This document shows, piece by piece, positions 16,540 through 23,608 of a stretch of DNA of 47,020 nt (its first letter is position 1; every line of letters begins with the position of its first letter). The stretch spans positions 1 through 47,020 of the forward strand of contig JAZKZG010000053.1 of the NCBI GenBank assembly GCA_045612565.1, given 5' to 3'. The notes below the pieces were generated by a model that had not been told where the DNA came from, did no database searches, and was given only the letters and a program-made list of their open reading frames with translations. Position numbers and translations under genes: made by a program. This DNA is from RGIG9041 sp045612565 (lineage in GTDB: Bacteria > Bacillota > Clostridia > Oscillospirales > QAKW01).

Positions 16540-18420
16540 TTGAAAAAATTTATTGATAAAATACGTGATCTCATTTACAGAAAACGTCTGTCAAAGTGGA
16601 TTGCAGTTAATATAAAACTGTTTTTCAGGCGCACCGCAAGATTTTTAAAGAGCAAAGAACTTAAAGATGCGCTCACCTGTTCACCTGCAATAATAGGATA
16701 TACATCTGCGGTTGTTTTAACCGTACTTGCAGTTGGATGTGTTATTTTCACAAAGTATGCCTGTCCGTTTTTTAACAGTGACGAGCGTATTCTGCGCCGT
16801 CTTTCGATGACAGAATATAACACCGCGTCTCCCCTGCTTTCAACACTTGATATGCTGGGGTCATCAAACAGAATACAGGTGACACTGAGAACCGATGACG
16901 AAAACCGCTTTAACACACGCGGCGTAGGTCTCGACCGCGGTAATATCAATCTGCAACTCACCTTTGCAAACGGTGATAAAACCGAGTACAGCCTAAACAA
17001 TGTCAATTACGACAACTTTGAAGCGGGTATGACCGATACATTTACAATAATATTGCCGTATGACAAAACACCGTTTGACATAACCGAGTACCGCCTTATT
17101 GCTGTTCCGGATATAAACAATCAATTTGACAGTTGGCACTGCCGTTGGGCGCGTGTATACTTTTTACTTGGTGACGAACCCGTTTTACTTGCAAAAGAAT
17201 CATGGGAACAAAGCGCAATTTTTGGTGATGGTGACAATGCCATAAAACAGTCGGCACTCGATATTGTAAGTGAAGGCACAACAAAATATACCCGTGCCAC
17301 CACACTTTATGGCTACTTTTTAAAATTAAAACAGTCGGGTGTTTCTAACGATGCGTTTGTGACACTAAAAACCGACACTCTTAATTCTGTAGGGCTTAAT
17401 GCAGGTACCGTTCTGAATGTAAGCATAGAAACCGTAAATATTGAGGTGCAAAACAATATCCTCACCTACGAAACAAAAGGTGTGGAAATCCCCGATGAAG
17501 ATTCACTTGACTATGACGGTCTTATGTATCTCGACATTAGTTTTTACACACGTCTCGAAGACGGCAGTTATACAAAACGTTATACTCTTGATACTCTGGG
17601 TACCGACGATTTCGAACTCGGTTCAACTTCGGAATTCCGACTCGAAATGCCAAGCGGTATGACAATTTTTGACATAAGCAACATAAAACTTGTGGCAGAT
17701 AATCCATACGATTCGTGGGCACCGCGGTTTATACGCTTTTTTGTAAACACCGACTACAACGAACGTCTTGAACTGGCGAGAGTTACCGACACAATGCTGT
17801 CGAGTACGTATTCCACCCCTGTTTTTTATAAAAATCTGATTGACGGCGGAGTTGACATCGACCTGACTTCTGCTTTTTGTATATCAGAAACACAAAAAAA
17901 TACACTCGCCGAAAAAAACGGCTATAACTTTGGTGAGCGAATCGGAAATATGTATTACAAACTCCAGAACTTTTATGACCGTCAGAATACATTTTTTACC
18001 GAAGCGGTTGAAATCTATCAAAAGAGTTCTGGTATAAACGATGATAAAACAACACCCGTAACCCCACAACCGAAACCCGAAACAAAACCGAGTGATACCG
18101 AGGATACGCCTGAAACTCCCGAACAACCGGAGCAAAACGAGCCTGTTGAACAACCCGATGACTTTATTGCACAAATTCCCGAGTCAGTAGAACCCGAGCA
18201 ACCCGTTGTCGCTCCCGAACCGACTCCACAGCCCGAGCAAGTCCCGGAGGTTCAACTGCAACCTACTCCCGAACCTACTCCCGAACCTGAACCCACTCCC
18301 GAACCCGAACCTACTCCAGAACCCGAACCCACTCCCGAACCCGATGACGAGCAAATACCCGAGGGTATACCTACACTACCACAAGACGAAGAGATTCCCG
18401 AGGGAATCCCGATAATATAA
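16540..18420 (+). CDS. Membrane-anchored protein with duplicated PLAT-like domain and Pro/Glu-rich tail
   Basis: The protein has 626 residues, starting at TTG 16540, with GAAAGG 9 bases upstream. A basic N-terminal 45 residues precede one transmembrane helix (about 50-72); the rest would face outside. Two segments, about 125-215 and 305-415, share F..G.(T/S)..F...(L/M)P....FDI...(R/K)L(I/V)A...........DSW..R(W/F).R..F, a pattern like PLAT/LH2 beta-sandwich domains, which often bind lipids or proteins. I infer this by eye. After about 505 the chain is a low-complexity PTPEPEP tail ending in two EIPEGIP repeats, a likely wall-spanning or adhesive region. The lipoprotein gene follows immediately, so the two may work together at the cell surface. 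Confidence 0.7.
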   Translation: MKKFIDKIRDLIYRKRLSKWIAVNIKLFFRRTARFLKSKELKDALTCSPAIIGYTSAVVLTVLAVGCVIFTKYACPFFNSDERILRRLSMTEYNTASPLLSTLDMLGSSNRIQVTLRTDDENRFNTRGVGLDRGNINLQLTFANGDKTEYSLNNVNYDNFEAGMTDTFTIILPYDKTPFDITEYRLIAVPDINNQFDSWHCRWARVYFLLGDEPVLLAKESWEQSAIFGDGDNAIKQSALDIVSEGTTKYTRATTLYGYFLKLKQSGVSNDAFVTLKTDTLNSVGLNAGTVLNVSIETVNIEVQNNILTYETKGVEIPDEDSLDYDGLMYLDISFYTRLEDGSYTKRYTLDTLGTDDFELGSTSEFRLEMPSGMTIFDISNIKLVADNPYDSWAPRFIRFFVNTDYNERLELARVTDTMLSSTYSTPVFYKNLIDGGVDIDLTSAFCISETQKNTLAEKNGYNFGERIGNMYYKLQNFYDRQNTFFTEAVEIYQKSSGINDDKTTPVTPQPKPETKPSDTEDTPETPEQPEQNEPVEQPDDFIAQIPESVEPEQPVVAPEPTPQPEQVPEVQLQPTPEPTPEPEPTPEPEPTPEPEPTPEPDDEQIPEGIPTLPQDEEIPEGIPII

Positions 18421-18432
18421 ATGGAGATTGAT

Positions 18433-19221
18433 ATGTTTAAAAAAATTACAGCAATTATTTTGTGCCTTGTAATGCTCTTATGCTGCGGATGTTCCAAAGA
18501 ACAGCAAGTGGAAGTGACAGGCACCGACACAAAGGTTATTCCAAAAATTGAAAATATAATTGAACTTCAAAAAAGTTTGTTTGTAGCCGAAATCAACAGC
18601 ATCTCAAAAGCAAACGCTGTTTTCACTAAATATAACGTTGATATTTCGACATATACTGTTTTTGACGTTACAATCACCGAGAGTATTGACGGCATCACAC
18701 CGATAGGCAAAGCAAAAGTATATTGGCTCGGCACTGATACCGAATTCAATACCCGTCTTGATATCAAAAAGAACGACAGATATATTTTCGATTGTGATAT
18801 CTGGGTATACGGCGACGAAGTTGTATATCTGCTTTCACCGTACGCAGACACATTCCCCAAGGTAGACATCGCAAACTCTGTTACCATCGCAACAAGCAAC
18901 ACACAGGCGCTTGACGTCTGCACTCTTAAAGAGTACCGTGAGGAATATAAAAAGTCACTTGCTAACGTAAACTCACGCATTGAAGGCTTTGATACTCCTG
19001 CAGGGTATGCAAACAGATATTACCAAATCTTTGAGGAAATGACCCAAAAAAATTCAAACACCGATTTTTATAAAAACGATGAACTCAAGTTTGAATATGT
19101 ACCCAGTGATGAACACATCAGAACAACCGCAATAAAAACCCAAAAACTATTTAATATAGCAAAAGAACTGAACGAAAAAGAAAATTTAACAAAAGCAGAA
19201 CTCACACAACTCTTTAAATAA
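18433..19221 (+). CDS. Putative lipoprotein, operon partner of the PLAT-like protein
   Basis: The protein has 262 residues from the ATG at 18433, with GGAG 6 bases upstream. The ATG at 18421 has no such site. A hydrophobic leader ends in the lipobox LLCCGC, so the protein is lipid-anchored. Residues about 30-170 form a beta-rich soluble domain (VFDVTITESIDG..PIGKAKVYWLG, RYIFDCDIWVYGDEVVYLL); the C-terminus is helical and charged. No catalytic motif recognised. The gene begins 12 bases after the previous stop and ends at a very strong terminator. Confidence 0.78.
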   Translation: MFKKITAIILCLVMLLCCGCSKEQQVEVTGTDTKVIPKIENIIELQKSLFVAEINSISKANAVFTKYNVDISTYTVFDVTITESIDGITPIGKAKVYWLGTDTEFNTRLDIKKNDRYIFDCDIWVYGDEVVYLLSPYADTFPKVDIANSVTIATSNTQALDVCTLKEYREEYKKSLANVNSRIEGFDTPAGYANRYYQIFEEMTQKNSNTDFYKNDELKFEYVPSDEHIRTTAIKTQKLFNIAKELNEKENLTKAELTQLFK

Positions 19222-19230
19222 TTCCCCACT

Positions 19231-19271
19231 AAAATAAAGACACACTTCATAAAGAAGTGTGTCTTTATTTT
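19231..19271. terminator. 18-bp perfect hairpin, bidirectional terminator
   Basis: Positions 19231-19248 and 19254-19271 are exact complements around a 5-base loop, with A-rich and T-rich ends. It separates the convergent lipoprotein and glcK genes. Confidence 0.9.
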
Positions 19272-19282
19272 ATTTAAAATTA

Positions 19283-20230
19283 TTATCCGAGAAGTGCGGC
19301 ACCGATGATACCTGCATCATTGCCGAGTGCAGCAATACGAATTTCGGTTGCGGCATCCGATTTTCTTGTAAACAGTTCGTTTCTTACCATTTCTTTAATG
19401 GGAAGGAGCAGATAATCGCCTTCTTTTGAAATACCGCCGCCGATGCAAAGCACTTCAGGCTGTAAAATATTGATAACATCAATAATACCTACAGCCACCG
19501 ATTTAAGATAGCTTCTTACAACAAACATACCTGCGGGGTCATTCTTTCTCATAGCGTTAAAGGATGTAAGACCGTTTACCTTTTCGATATCACCGTCAAC
19601 AAGTTCCCACATAATTGAAGTCTTGTCCGCCAACATTTCCTGTTTTGTAAGTTTTATAAGACCCGATACAGAAGCGTATGATTCCCAGCATCCGCGTCTG
19701 CCGCATCCACAGGGCCAGCCATCACGCTCAATTACGATATGACCGAATTCGCCGCCTTTGTTGTTAAAGCCCGAGTAGATCTTACCATTGATAATCATAC
19801 CGCCGCCAACACCTGTGCCAAGTGTGATTGTAACACAGTTTTCAACACCCTTTGCAGCACCTGCAACATACTCGGCGTATGCAGCAACGTTTGCATCGTT
19901 TTCTACGTGAACAGGCTTATTGTCGAGTTTTGCCGAAACAAGACTTGCAAGTGGTGTGTGATCAAAGCCAAGGTTTGCCGCAAAATCAACAATGCCGTTT
20001 TTTGCATCAATCGCACCCGGTGAACCTATACCAATACTCTTTATATCGTCAAGAGTGAGACCTGCATCGGCAATTGCACCCTTTGCTGCGGTTGCAATGT
20101 TGTTGATAATTGCATCTGTACCGTCTTTTGCGCCTGTCGGTACAGAGCATTTGCCGACAATTTTAAAGTTTTCGTCAACAACACCTGCGGCGGCATTTGT
20201 TCCGCCAAGGTCAATTCCTAATGTGTACAT
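19283..20230 (-). CDS. glcK: ROK-family glucokinase
   Basis: The protein has 315 residues. The ATP-binding phosphate motif is LGIDLGGTNAAAG, and ENDANVAAYAE carries the catalytic Asp. GTGVGGGMIING and the zinc-binding ROK signature CGCGRRGCWE (after GHIVI) are intact. It phosphorylates glucose to glucose 6-phosphate with ATP in the cytoplasm. The other possibility is a related ROK sugar kinase. It lies 15 bases after hprK in the same operon. This links glucose phosphorylation to the catabolite-control kinase. Confidence 0.93.
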   Translation of the reverse strand: MYTLGIDLGGTNAAAGVVDENFKIVGKCSVPTGAKDGTDAIINNIATAAKGAIADAGLTLDDIKSIGIGSPGAIDAKNGIVDFAANLGFDHTPLASLVSAKLDNKPVHVENDANVAAYAEYVAGAAKGVENCVTITLGTGVGGGMIINGKIYSGFNNKGGEFGHIVIERDGWPCGCGRRGCWESYASVSGLIKLTKQEMLADKTSIMWELVDGDIEKVNGLTSFNAMRKNDPAGMFVVRSYLKSVAVGIIDVINILQPEVLCIGGGISKEGDYLLLPIKEMVRNELFTRKSDAATEIRIAALGNDAGIIGAALLG

Positions 20231-20245
20231 ATTTTTTATTCTCCT

Positions 20246-21202
20246 TTATTCCCGGACGCCATTTTCTTTCATCTGGCGTTCCATATCTTCCATAATGTTT
20301 TTATTAAGTTCCTCCGCAGCGTTATAACCCATACGACGCTGACGGTTGTTCATTGCGGCAACCTCAAGAATAACTGCAAGGTTACGTCCCGGCTTTACGG
20401 GGATTGTAAGACTTGGCAGTTCAACACCGAGTATGTTTGTGTAGTTGGTGTCGATACCAAGACGGTCATAGGTTTTGGCGGGGTCCCAGTTTTCAATATT
20501 TACAACCATATCGATGTTTGCGCTTTCTTTAACAGCACCGATACCAAAAATTCTGCGGACGTTGATAATACCGATACCGCGCAGTTCGATAAAATAACGA
20601 ATAACCTCAGGTGCTGTACCTGTGAGGTTAGTTGAGGTTGTCTTTTTTATAATAACCGCATCGTCAGCAATAAGCTGGTGTCCGCGCTTTACAAGTTCAA
20701 TCGCGGTTTCGCTTTTGCCCACACCGCTTTCGCCAAGAAGAAGAATTCCTTCACCATAAACCTCAACAAAAACGCCGTGACGTGTGATCTGCTCACCGAG
20801 TTTAGTATTAAGATAATAAATCATACCACTGACAAAAGCAGAAGTGTGCATTTTGGTGCGAAGAAGCGGTACTTCGTGCTTTTCTGCCATCTCAATTACA
20901 TCTTGCGGAACATAAAGATCACGGGTTATGATAAGACAGGGAAAATCAAAACTGAAAAACTTATCGAGATTTTTACGGCGAGTATCGTCATCGATATCGT
21001 TAAGATAATCATTTTCTACCATACCGAAAACCTGAATACGCGTGTAGTCAAAGTGATGGGTAAATCCCGAAATCTGAAGGCCGGAACGGTTTATATCAGT
21101 ATTGGTAATAACAGTATTAATTTTGCTCTCGGGCATATGAATAACCTCGAGTTTAAGGTCATTTATAAGTTGTTGAAGCTTTAGCTCACAAGCAGTTTCC
21201 AT
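20246..21202 (-). CDS. hprK: HPr kinase/phosphorylase
   Basis: The protein has 318 residues, normal for HprK. The C-terminal kinase domain has the P-loop GESGVGKSET (about 155-165), LIADDAV and the family signature LRGIGIINVRRIFGIGAV. The N-terminal half carries the dispensable domain (LQISGFTHHFDYTRIQVFG). The enzyme phosphorylates or dephosphorylates Ser46 of HPr and so controls catabolite repression through CcpA in Firmicutes. GGGAGG lies 8 bases before the ATG. It is the first gene of the hprK-glcK operon, with a near-consensus promoter at 21245-21273. No ptsH or ccpA lies in the window. Confidence 0.96.
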   Translation of the reverse strand: METACELKLQQLINDLKLEVIHMPESKINTVITNTDINRSGLQISGFTHHFDYTRIQVFGMVENDYLNDIDDDTRRKNLDKFFSFDFPCLIITRDLYVPQDVIEMAEKHEVPLLRTKMHTSAFVSGMIYYLNTKLGEQITRHGVFVEVYGEGILLLGESGVGKSETAIELVKRGHQLIADDAVIIKKTTSTNLTGTAPEVIRYFIELRGIGIINVRRIFGIGAVKESANIDMVVNIENWDPAKTYDRLGIDTNYTNILGVELPSLTIPVKPGRNLAVILEVAAMNNRQRRMGYNAAEELNKNIMEDMERQMKENGVRE

Positions 21203-21244
21203 AAAAAACTACCTCCCTTATAAAAAATGATTAAAATCATAGAA

Positions 21245-21273
21245 ATTATATCACGAAAATTTAATATTTACAA
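21245..21273 (-). promoter_or_regulatory. hprK-glcK promoter
   Basis: On the minus strand TTGTAA (21273-21268), a 17-bp spacer and TATAAT (21250-21245), with an extended TG motif directly before the -10 box. Confidence 0.75.
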
Positions 21274-21321
21274 TAAATTTTTTACGCAAGAAATATATTA
21301 ATAAAAATTTGATAAAAACAC

Positions 21322-21350
21322 TTGCATTTTGAAATTCAGTGTGGTAAAAT
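21322..21350 (+). promoter_or_regulatory. rpmB promoter
   Basis: TTGCAT (21322-21327) and TAAAAT (21345-21350) with a 17-bp spacer, 35 bases before the rpmB start. It is divergent from the hprK promoter. Confidence 0.7.
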
Positions 21351-21385
21351 ACACTTTGTAAAAAAATTATGGGAGGTATATACTC

Positions 21386-21574
21386 ATGGCAAAATGCGAT
21401 GTATGCGGCAAGGGCGTTGTTTTCGGAAATAAAGTGTCCCACTCACACAGAAGAAGTAACAGACCTTACAAGCCCAACGTTAAACGTGTAAAAGCTGTAG
21501 TTAACGGAACACCTAAACATATTTATGTTTGCACAAGATGCCTCCGTTCCGGCAAGGTTCAAAGAGCTGTTTAA
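21386..21574 (+). CDS. rpmB: 50S ribosomal protein L28
   Basis: The protein has 62 residues, full length for L28. It starts with MAKCDVCGKG and has SHSHRRSNR in the centre and CTRCLRSGKV near the end. The two CxxC pairs form the zinc-binding version of L28. GGGAGG lies 9-10 bases before the ATG. It is monocistronic with its own promoter and terminator, as is common for rpmB in Firmicutes. Confidence 0.97.
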   Translation: MAKCDVCGKGVVFGNKVSHSHRRSNRPYKPNVKRVKAVVNGTPKHIYVCTRCLRSGKVQRAV

Positions 21575-21593
21575 TCACACGAAAAATATGTCT

Positions 21594-21630
21594 GCCTGAT
21601 GAAGTTTTCATCAGGCTCTTATTTTTTTAT
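21594..21630 (+). terminator. rpmB terminator
   Basis: GCCTGATGAA (21594-21603) pairs with TTCATCAGGC (21607-21616) around a 3-base loop and is followed by TCTTATTTTTTT. Confidence 0.9.
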
Positions 21631-21647
21631 ATATTCACATCCAATAT

Positions 21648-21676
21648 AAAAGGACTGTAAAATTTACAGTCCTTTT
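21648..21676 (-). terminator. Terminator of the XRE regulator gene
   Basis: A 14-bp perfect inverted repeat (AAAAGGACTGTAAA and its complement) around a single base spans 21648-21676. The stop codon of the minus-strand XRE gene (21675-21677) overlaps it, and on that strand a T-run follows. Confidence 0.8.
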
Positions 21677-21887
21677 ATTTATTATCTGTTCTGCCCGTGA
21701 GATAGTCGAGTGATACTTTGTAAAAATCCGCAATCCTTATAAGTATATCTACTTTTGGCTCACGTGCCATAAGTTCATAATTTTGATATGCTTTTTCTGT
21801 AATATCGCAGTATATTGCAACCTGTGATTGCGTAAGCCCTTTTTCTTTTCGCAGTTGTCTTAGCCGTTCAGATAAAATTCTTTTCAC
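21675..21887 (-). CDS. XRE-family HTH regulator
   Basis: The protein has 70 residues and is essentially a single HTH domain (LRQLRKEKGLTQSQVAIYCDITEKAYQNYELMAREPKVDILIRIADFY.VSLDYLTGR). The start is GTG at 21887, with AGGTGG 6 bases upstream. It is divergent from the small membrane protein at 21978. The intergenic region has two copies of an ACAATTGT palindrome flanking a consensus promoter, which suggests it represses itself and its neighbour, like small phage-type repressors. Stand-alone HTH proteins of this size often sense nothing and work by autoregulation. Confidence 0.88.
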   Translation of the reverse strand: MKRILSERLRQLRKEKGLTQSQVAIYCDITEKAYQNYELMAREPKVDILIRIADFYKVSLDYLTGRTDNK

Positions 21888-21899
21888 AAATTTCCACCT

Positions 21900-21962
21900 A
21901 CAATTGTTCTTGACAATATAAGTATAAAGAATTATAATTTGTAATATACCAACAATTGTTGG
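21900..21962 (+). promoter_or_regulatory. Consensus promoter bracketed by two ACAATTGT palindromes
   Basis: TTGACA (21910-21915) and TATAAT (21933-21938) with 17-bp spacing is an exact consensus promoter reading toward 21978. CCAACAATTGTTGG (21949-21962) is a perfect 14-bp palindrome covering the likely start of transcription. A shorter ACAATTGT palindrome sits at 21900-21907, just before the -35 box and in the 5' region of the XRE gene. The centres are 52 bp apart, five helical turns. Confidence 0.8.
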
Positions 21963-21977
21963 TGTGAAAGGAGTATT

Positions 21978-22217
21978 ATGGCAGAATACTGTGTTGATTG
22001 TTGGAATAAAATCAATAATGAAAACCGCTCAAAAGGAGAATACATTACATCGGTGGAATGTAACTTGTGTGAGGGCTGCGGAGAATATAAGCACACGATA
22101 ATAAAAAAAGCCACAATTATTGATTGGATATTATATCCTTTTGATTGGGTTATACATATGATTTTTATAGGGTGTTTGATGTTGATTGATTTTATACAAT
22201 TACATAGAAAAAAATAA
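21978..22217 (+). CDS. Small Cys-rich protein with one transmembrane segment
   Basis: The protein has 79 residues. Residues 1-36 hold CVDCWN and CNLCEGCGEYK, a CxxC...CxxC zinc-ribbon-like arrangement. Residues about 48-72 are hydrophobic (DWVIHMIFIGCLMLIDFI), followed by a basic end. AAAGGAG lies 8 bases before the ATG. It is driven by a consensus promoter with a palindromic operator, so it is probably expressed strongly once the XRE regulator releases. Function unknown. Confidence 0.75.
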   Translation: MAEYCVDCWNKINNENRSKGEYITSVECNLCEGCGEYKHTIIKKATIIDWILYPFDWVIHMIFIGCLMLIDFIQLHRKK

Positions 22218-22245
22218 AACTGTCTTTTGAGCGGTTTTATTTTTT
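22211..22245 (+). terminator. Terminator of the small membrane protein gene
   Basis: AAAATAAAAC (22211-22220) pairs with GTTTTATTTT (22234-22243), extended inward by wobble pairs, and the T-run continues to 22245. Confidence 0.75.
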
Positions 22246-22247
22246 AC

Positions 22248-22276
22248 TTGTTTTAGGCGCCAACCTATGATAATAT
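22248..22276 (+). promoter_or_regulatory. Promoter of the lipid kinase-aroQ operon
   Basis: TTGTTT (22248-22253), 17-bp spacer, TAATAT (22271-22276), ending 22 bases before the lipid kinase start. Confidence 0.6.
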
Positions 22277-22298
22277 AATAAAATAGGGTGGTGTTAGG

Positions 22299-23156
22299 AT
22301 GAAAACAATACATATACTAAACCCTGCGGCAGGTCAGGGTGAGGCTTTAAAATTTAAAGATTTAGAAAATGCATACATAACAAAAGGCATTGGTGATGCA
22401 ACCGAGTATGTAAAAAACAACGCTGATGACGGCGTACATTTTTTTGTATACGGCGGTGACGGTACTGTCAGCGAAGTTGTAAACGGAATTATGAAAAGCG
22501 GTAAGGCAGCATCATTTTCAATTGTGCCTGTCGGTACAGGCAATGATTTGCTTCGTACACTTGATATGGCGGACGCCGACAGCGTTTTAGCAGACGTTTT
22601 GACAGTAAATGACAAATATGCCGTAAATGCTGTAAACACAGGTTTTGACCTTGATGTTGTCATTAAAGCACAGGAATATAAAAAGAAAAAATTTGTATCA
22701 GGTACACTTGCGTATATCCTAGGCGTTGTTTCGGTACTTTGTAAAAAATTCGGCAAAAAAATCAAGGTCAATTTTTGCGACAAAGACGGAAAATGGCAAA
22801 CTTTTGAGGATGAGTGTCTACTTGCTGTTGCCGCAAACGGTTCATATTACGGCGGCGGTTTTAAATGCGCTCCAATTGCCGACATAACTGACGGGCTTAT
22901 TGACCTTTTAATTGTTAAAAAAGTGTCAAGAATCAAGTTTTTAACCCTTATTATTAAATATATGAAGGGAAAACATATTGATCCCAAAACAAAACAGCCT
23001 ATACCCTCGTTTGCAAAGTACGTTGTGTTTTCAAAGTGCAAAAGCGTCACATTTTCGGGCATTGACAAAATTTGCACCGACGGCGAAGTATGGAATACCG
23101 ACTGTGCCGAAATCGGCATTAAACAAAATGCAATAACTGTTAAAAAGGAAAAGTAA
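22299..23156 (+). CDS. Diacylglycerol/lipid kinase family protein (DagK/YegS type)
   Basis: The protein has 285 residues. It begins MKTIHILNPAAGQG, then the nucleotide-binding GGDGTVSEVVNG (about 51-62) and VPVGTGNDLLRTL (about 74-86), then the C-terminal beta domain with NGSYYGGGFKCAP and DG.IDLLIV. These are the signatures of the DagK/YegS lipid kinases, which phosphorylate diacylglycerol or related lipids at the membrane and recycle phosphatidic acid. The precise lipid cannot be read. aroQ starts one base after its stop, so both are in one transcript. Confidence 0.9.
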   Translation: MKTIHILNPAAGQGEALKFKDLENAYITKGIGDATEYVKNNADDGVHFFVYGGDGTVSEVVNGIMKSGKAASFSIVPVGTGNDLLRTLDMADADSVLADVLTVNDKYAVNAVNTGFDLDVVIKAQEYKKKKFVSGTLAYILGVVSVLCKKFGKKIKVNFCDKDGKWQTFEDECLLAVAANGSYYGGGFKCAPIADITDGLIDLLIVKKVSRIKFLTLIIKYMKGKHIDPKTKQPIPSFAKYVVFSKCKSVTFSGIDKICTDGEVWNTDCAEIGIKQNAITVKKEK

Positions 23157-23157
23157 G

Positions 23158-23580
23158 ATGAAAAAAATTCTTGTAATAAACGGGCCAAATCTCAATATGC
23201 TCGGCATCCGTCAACCCGAAATATATGGCAAAGCCACCTACGATGACCTGCTTGAATTTATAAAAAAGCATTGTGAAGGCAAAGCAGAAGTTGAGTTTTA
23301 CCAGTCGAACCATGAGGGTGATATAATCGACAAAATCCAAGCGGCACGCGGTGTTTTTGACGGAATTGTACTTAACGCAGGCGGATATACCCACACAAGC
23401 GTGGCAATTGCTGATGCAATCCCTGCATCCGAAGTACCTACCGCCGAAGTTCACATCTCGGATATCACAAAACGCGAAACATTCAGACATCATTCGTACC
23501 TCACTCCCGTGTGTGTCGTAAGCATTATGGGTAAAGGCTTTGACGGATACACCGAAGCGATTGATTATTTGATAAAATAA
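23158..23580 (+). CDS. aroQ: 3-dehydroquinate dehydratase, type II
   Basis: The protein has 140 residues, typical of the dodecameric type II enzyme. Catalytic residues are visible: the lid Tyr in INGPNLNMLGIRQPEIYG, NHEGDIID, NAGGYTHTS, EVHISD with the active-site His, and RETFRHHSY. It dehydrates 3-dehydroquinate to 3-dehydroshikimate, step 3 of the shikimate pathway. It is the only shikimate gene outside the minus-strand operon at 25861-33335 and is cotranscribed with the lipid kinase, so its expression is not under the aromatic attenuator. Confidence 0.96.
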   Translation: MKKILVINGPNLNMLGIRQPEIYGKATYDDLLEFIKKHCEGKAEVEFYQSNHEGDIIDKIQAARGVFDGIVLNAGGYTHTSVAIADAIPASEVPTAEVHISDITKRETFRHHSYLTPVCVVSIMGKGFDGYTEAIDYLIK

Positions 23581-23608
23581 AATAGAGGGTTTAAAAACCC
23601 TCTATTTT
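23580..23608. terminator. Bidirectional terminator between aroQ and the SLH protein
   Basis: AATAGAGGGTTT (23581-23592) and AAACCCTCTATT (23595-23606) form a near-continuous inverted repeat with A and T runs on either side. It serves the convergent genes ending at 23580 and 23608. Confidence 0.85.

Noticed and set aside
18240..18345. Dense short repeats resembling a small repeat array or CRISPR
   Set aside because: They are codons for a PTPEPEP low-complexity protein tail in frame with the gene at 16540; units are too short and have no spacers.
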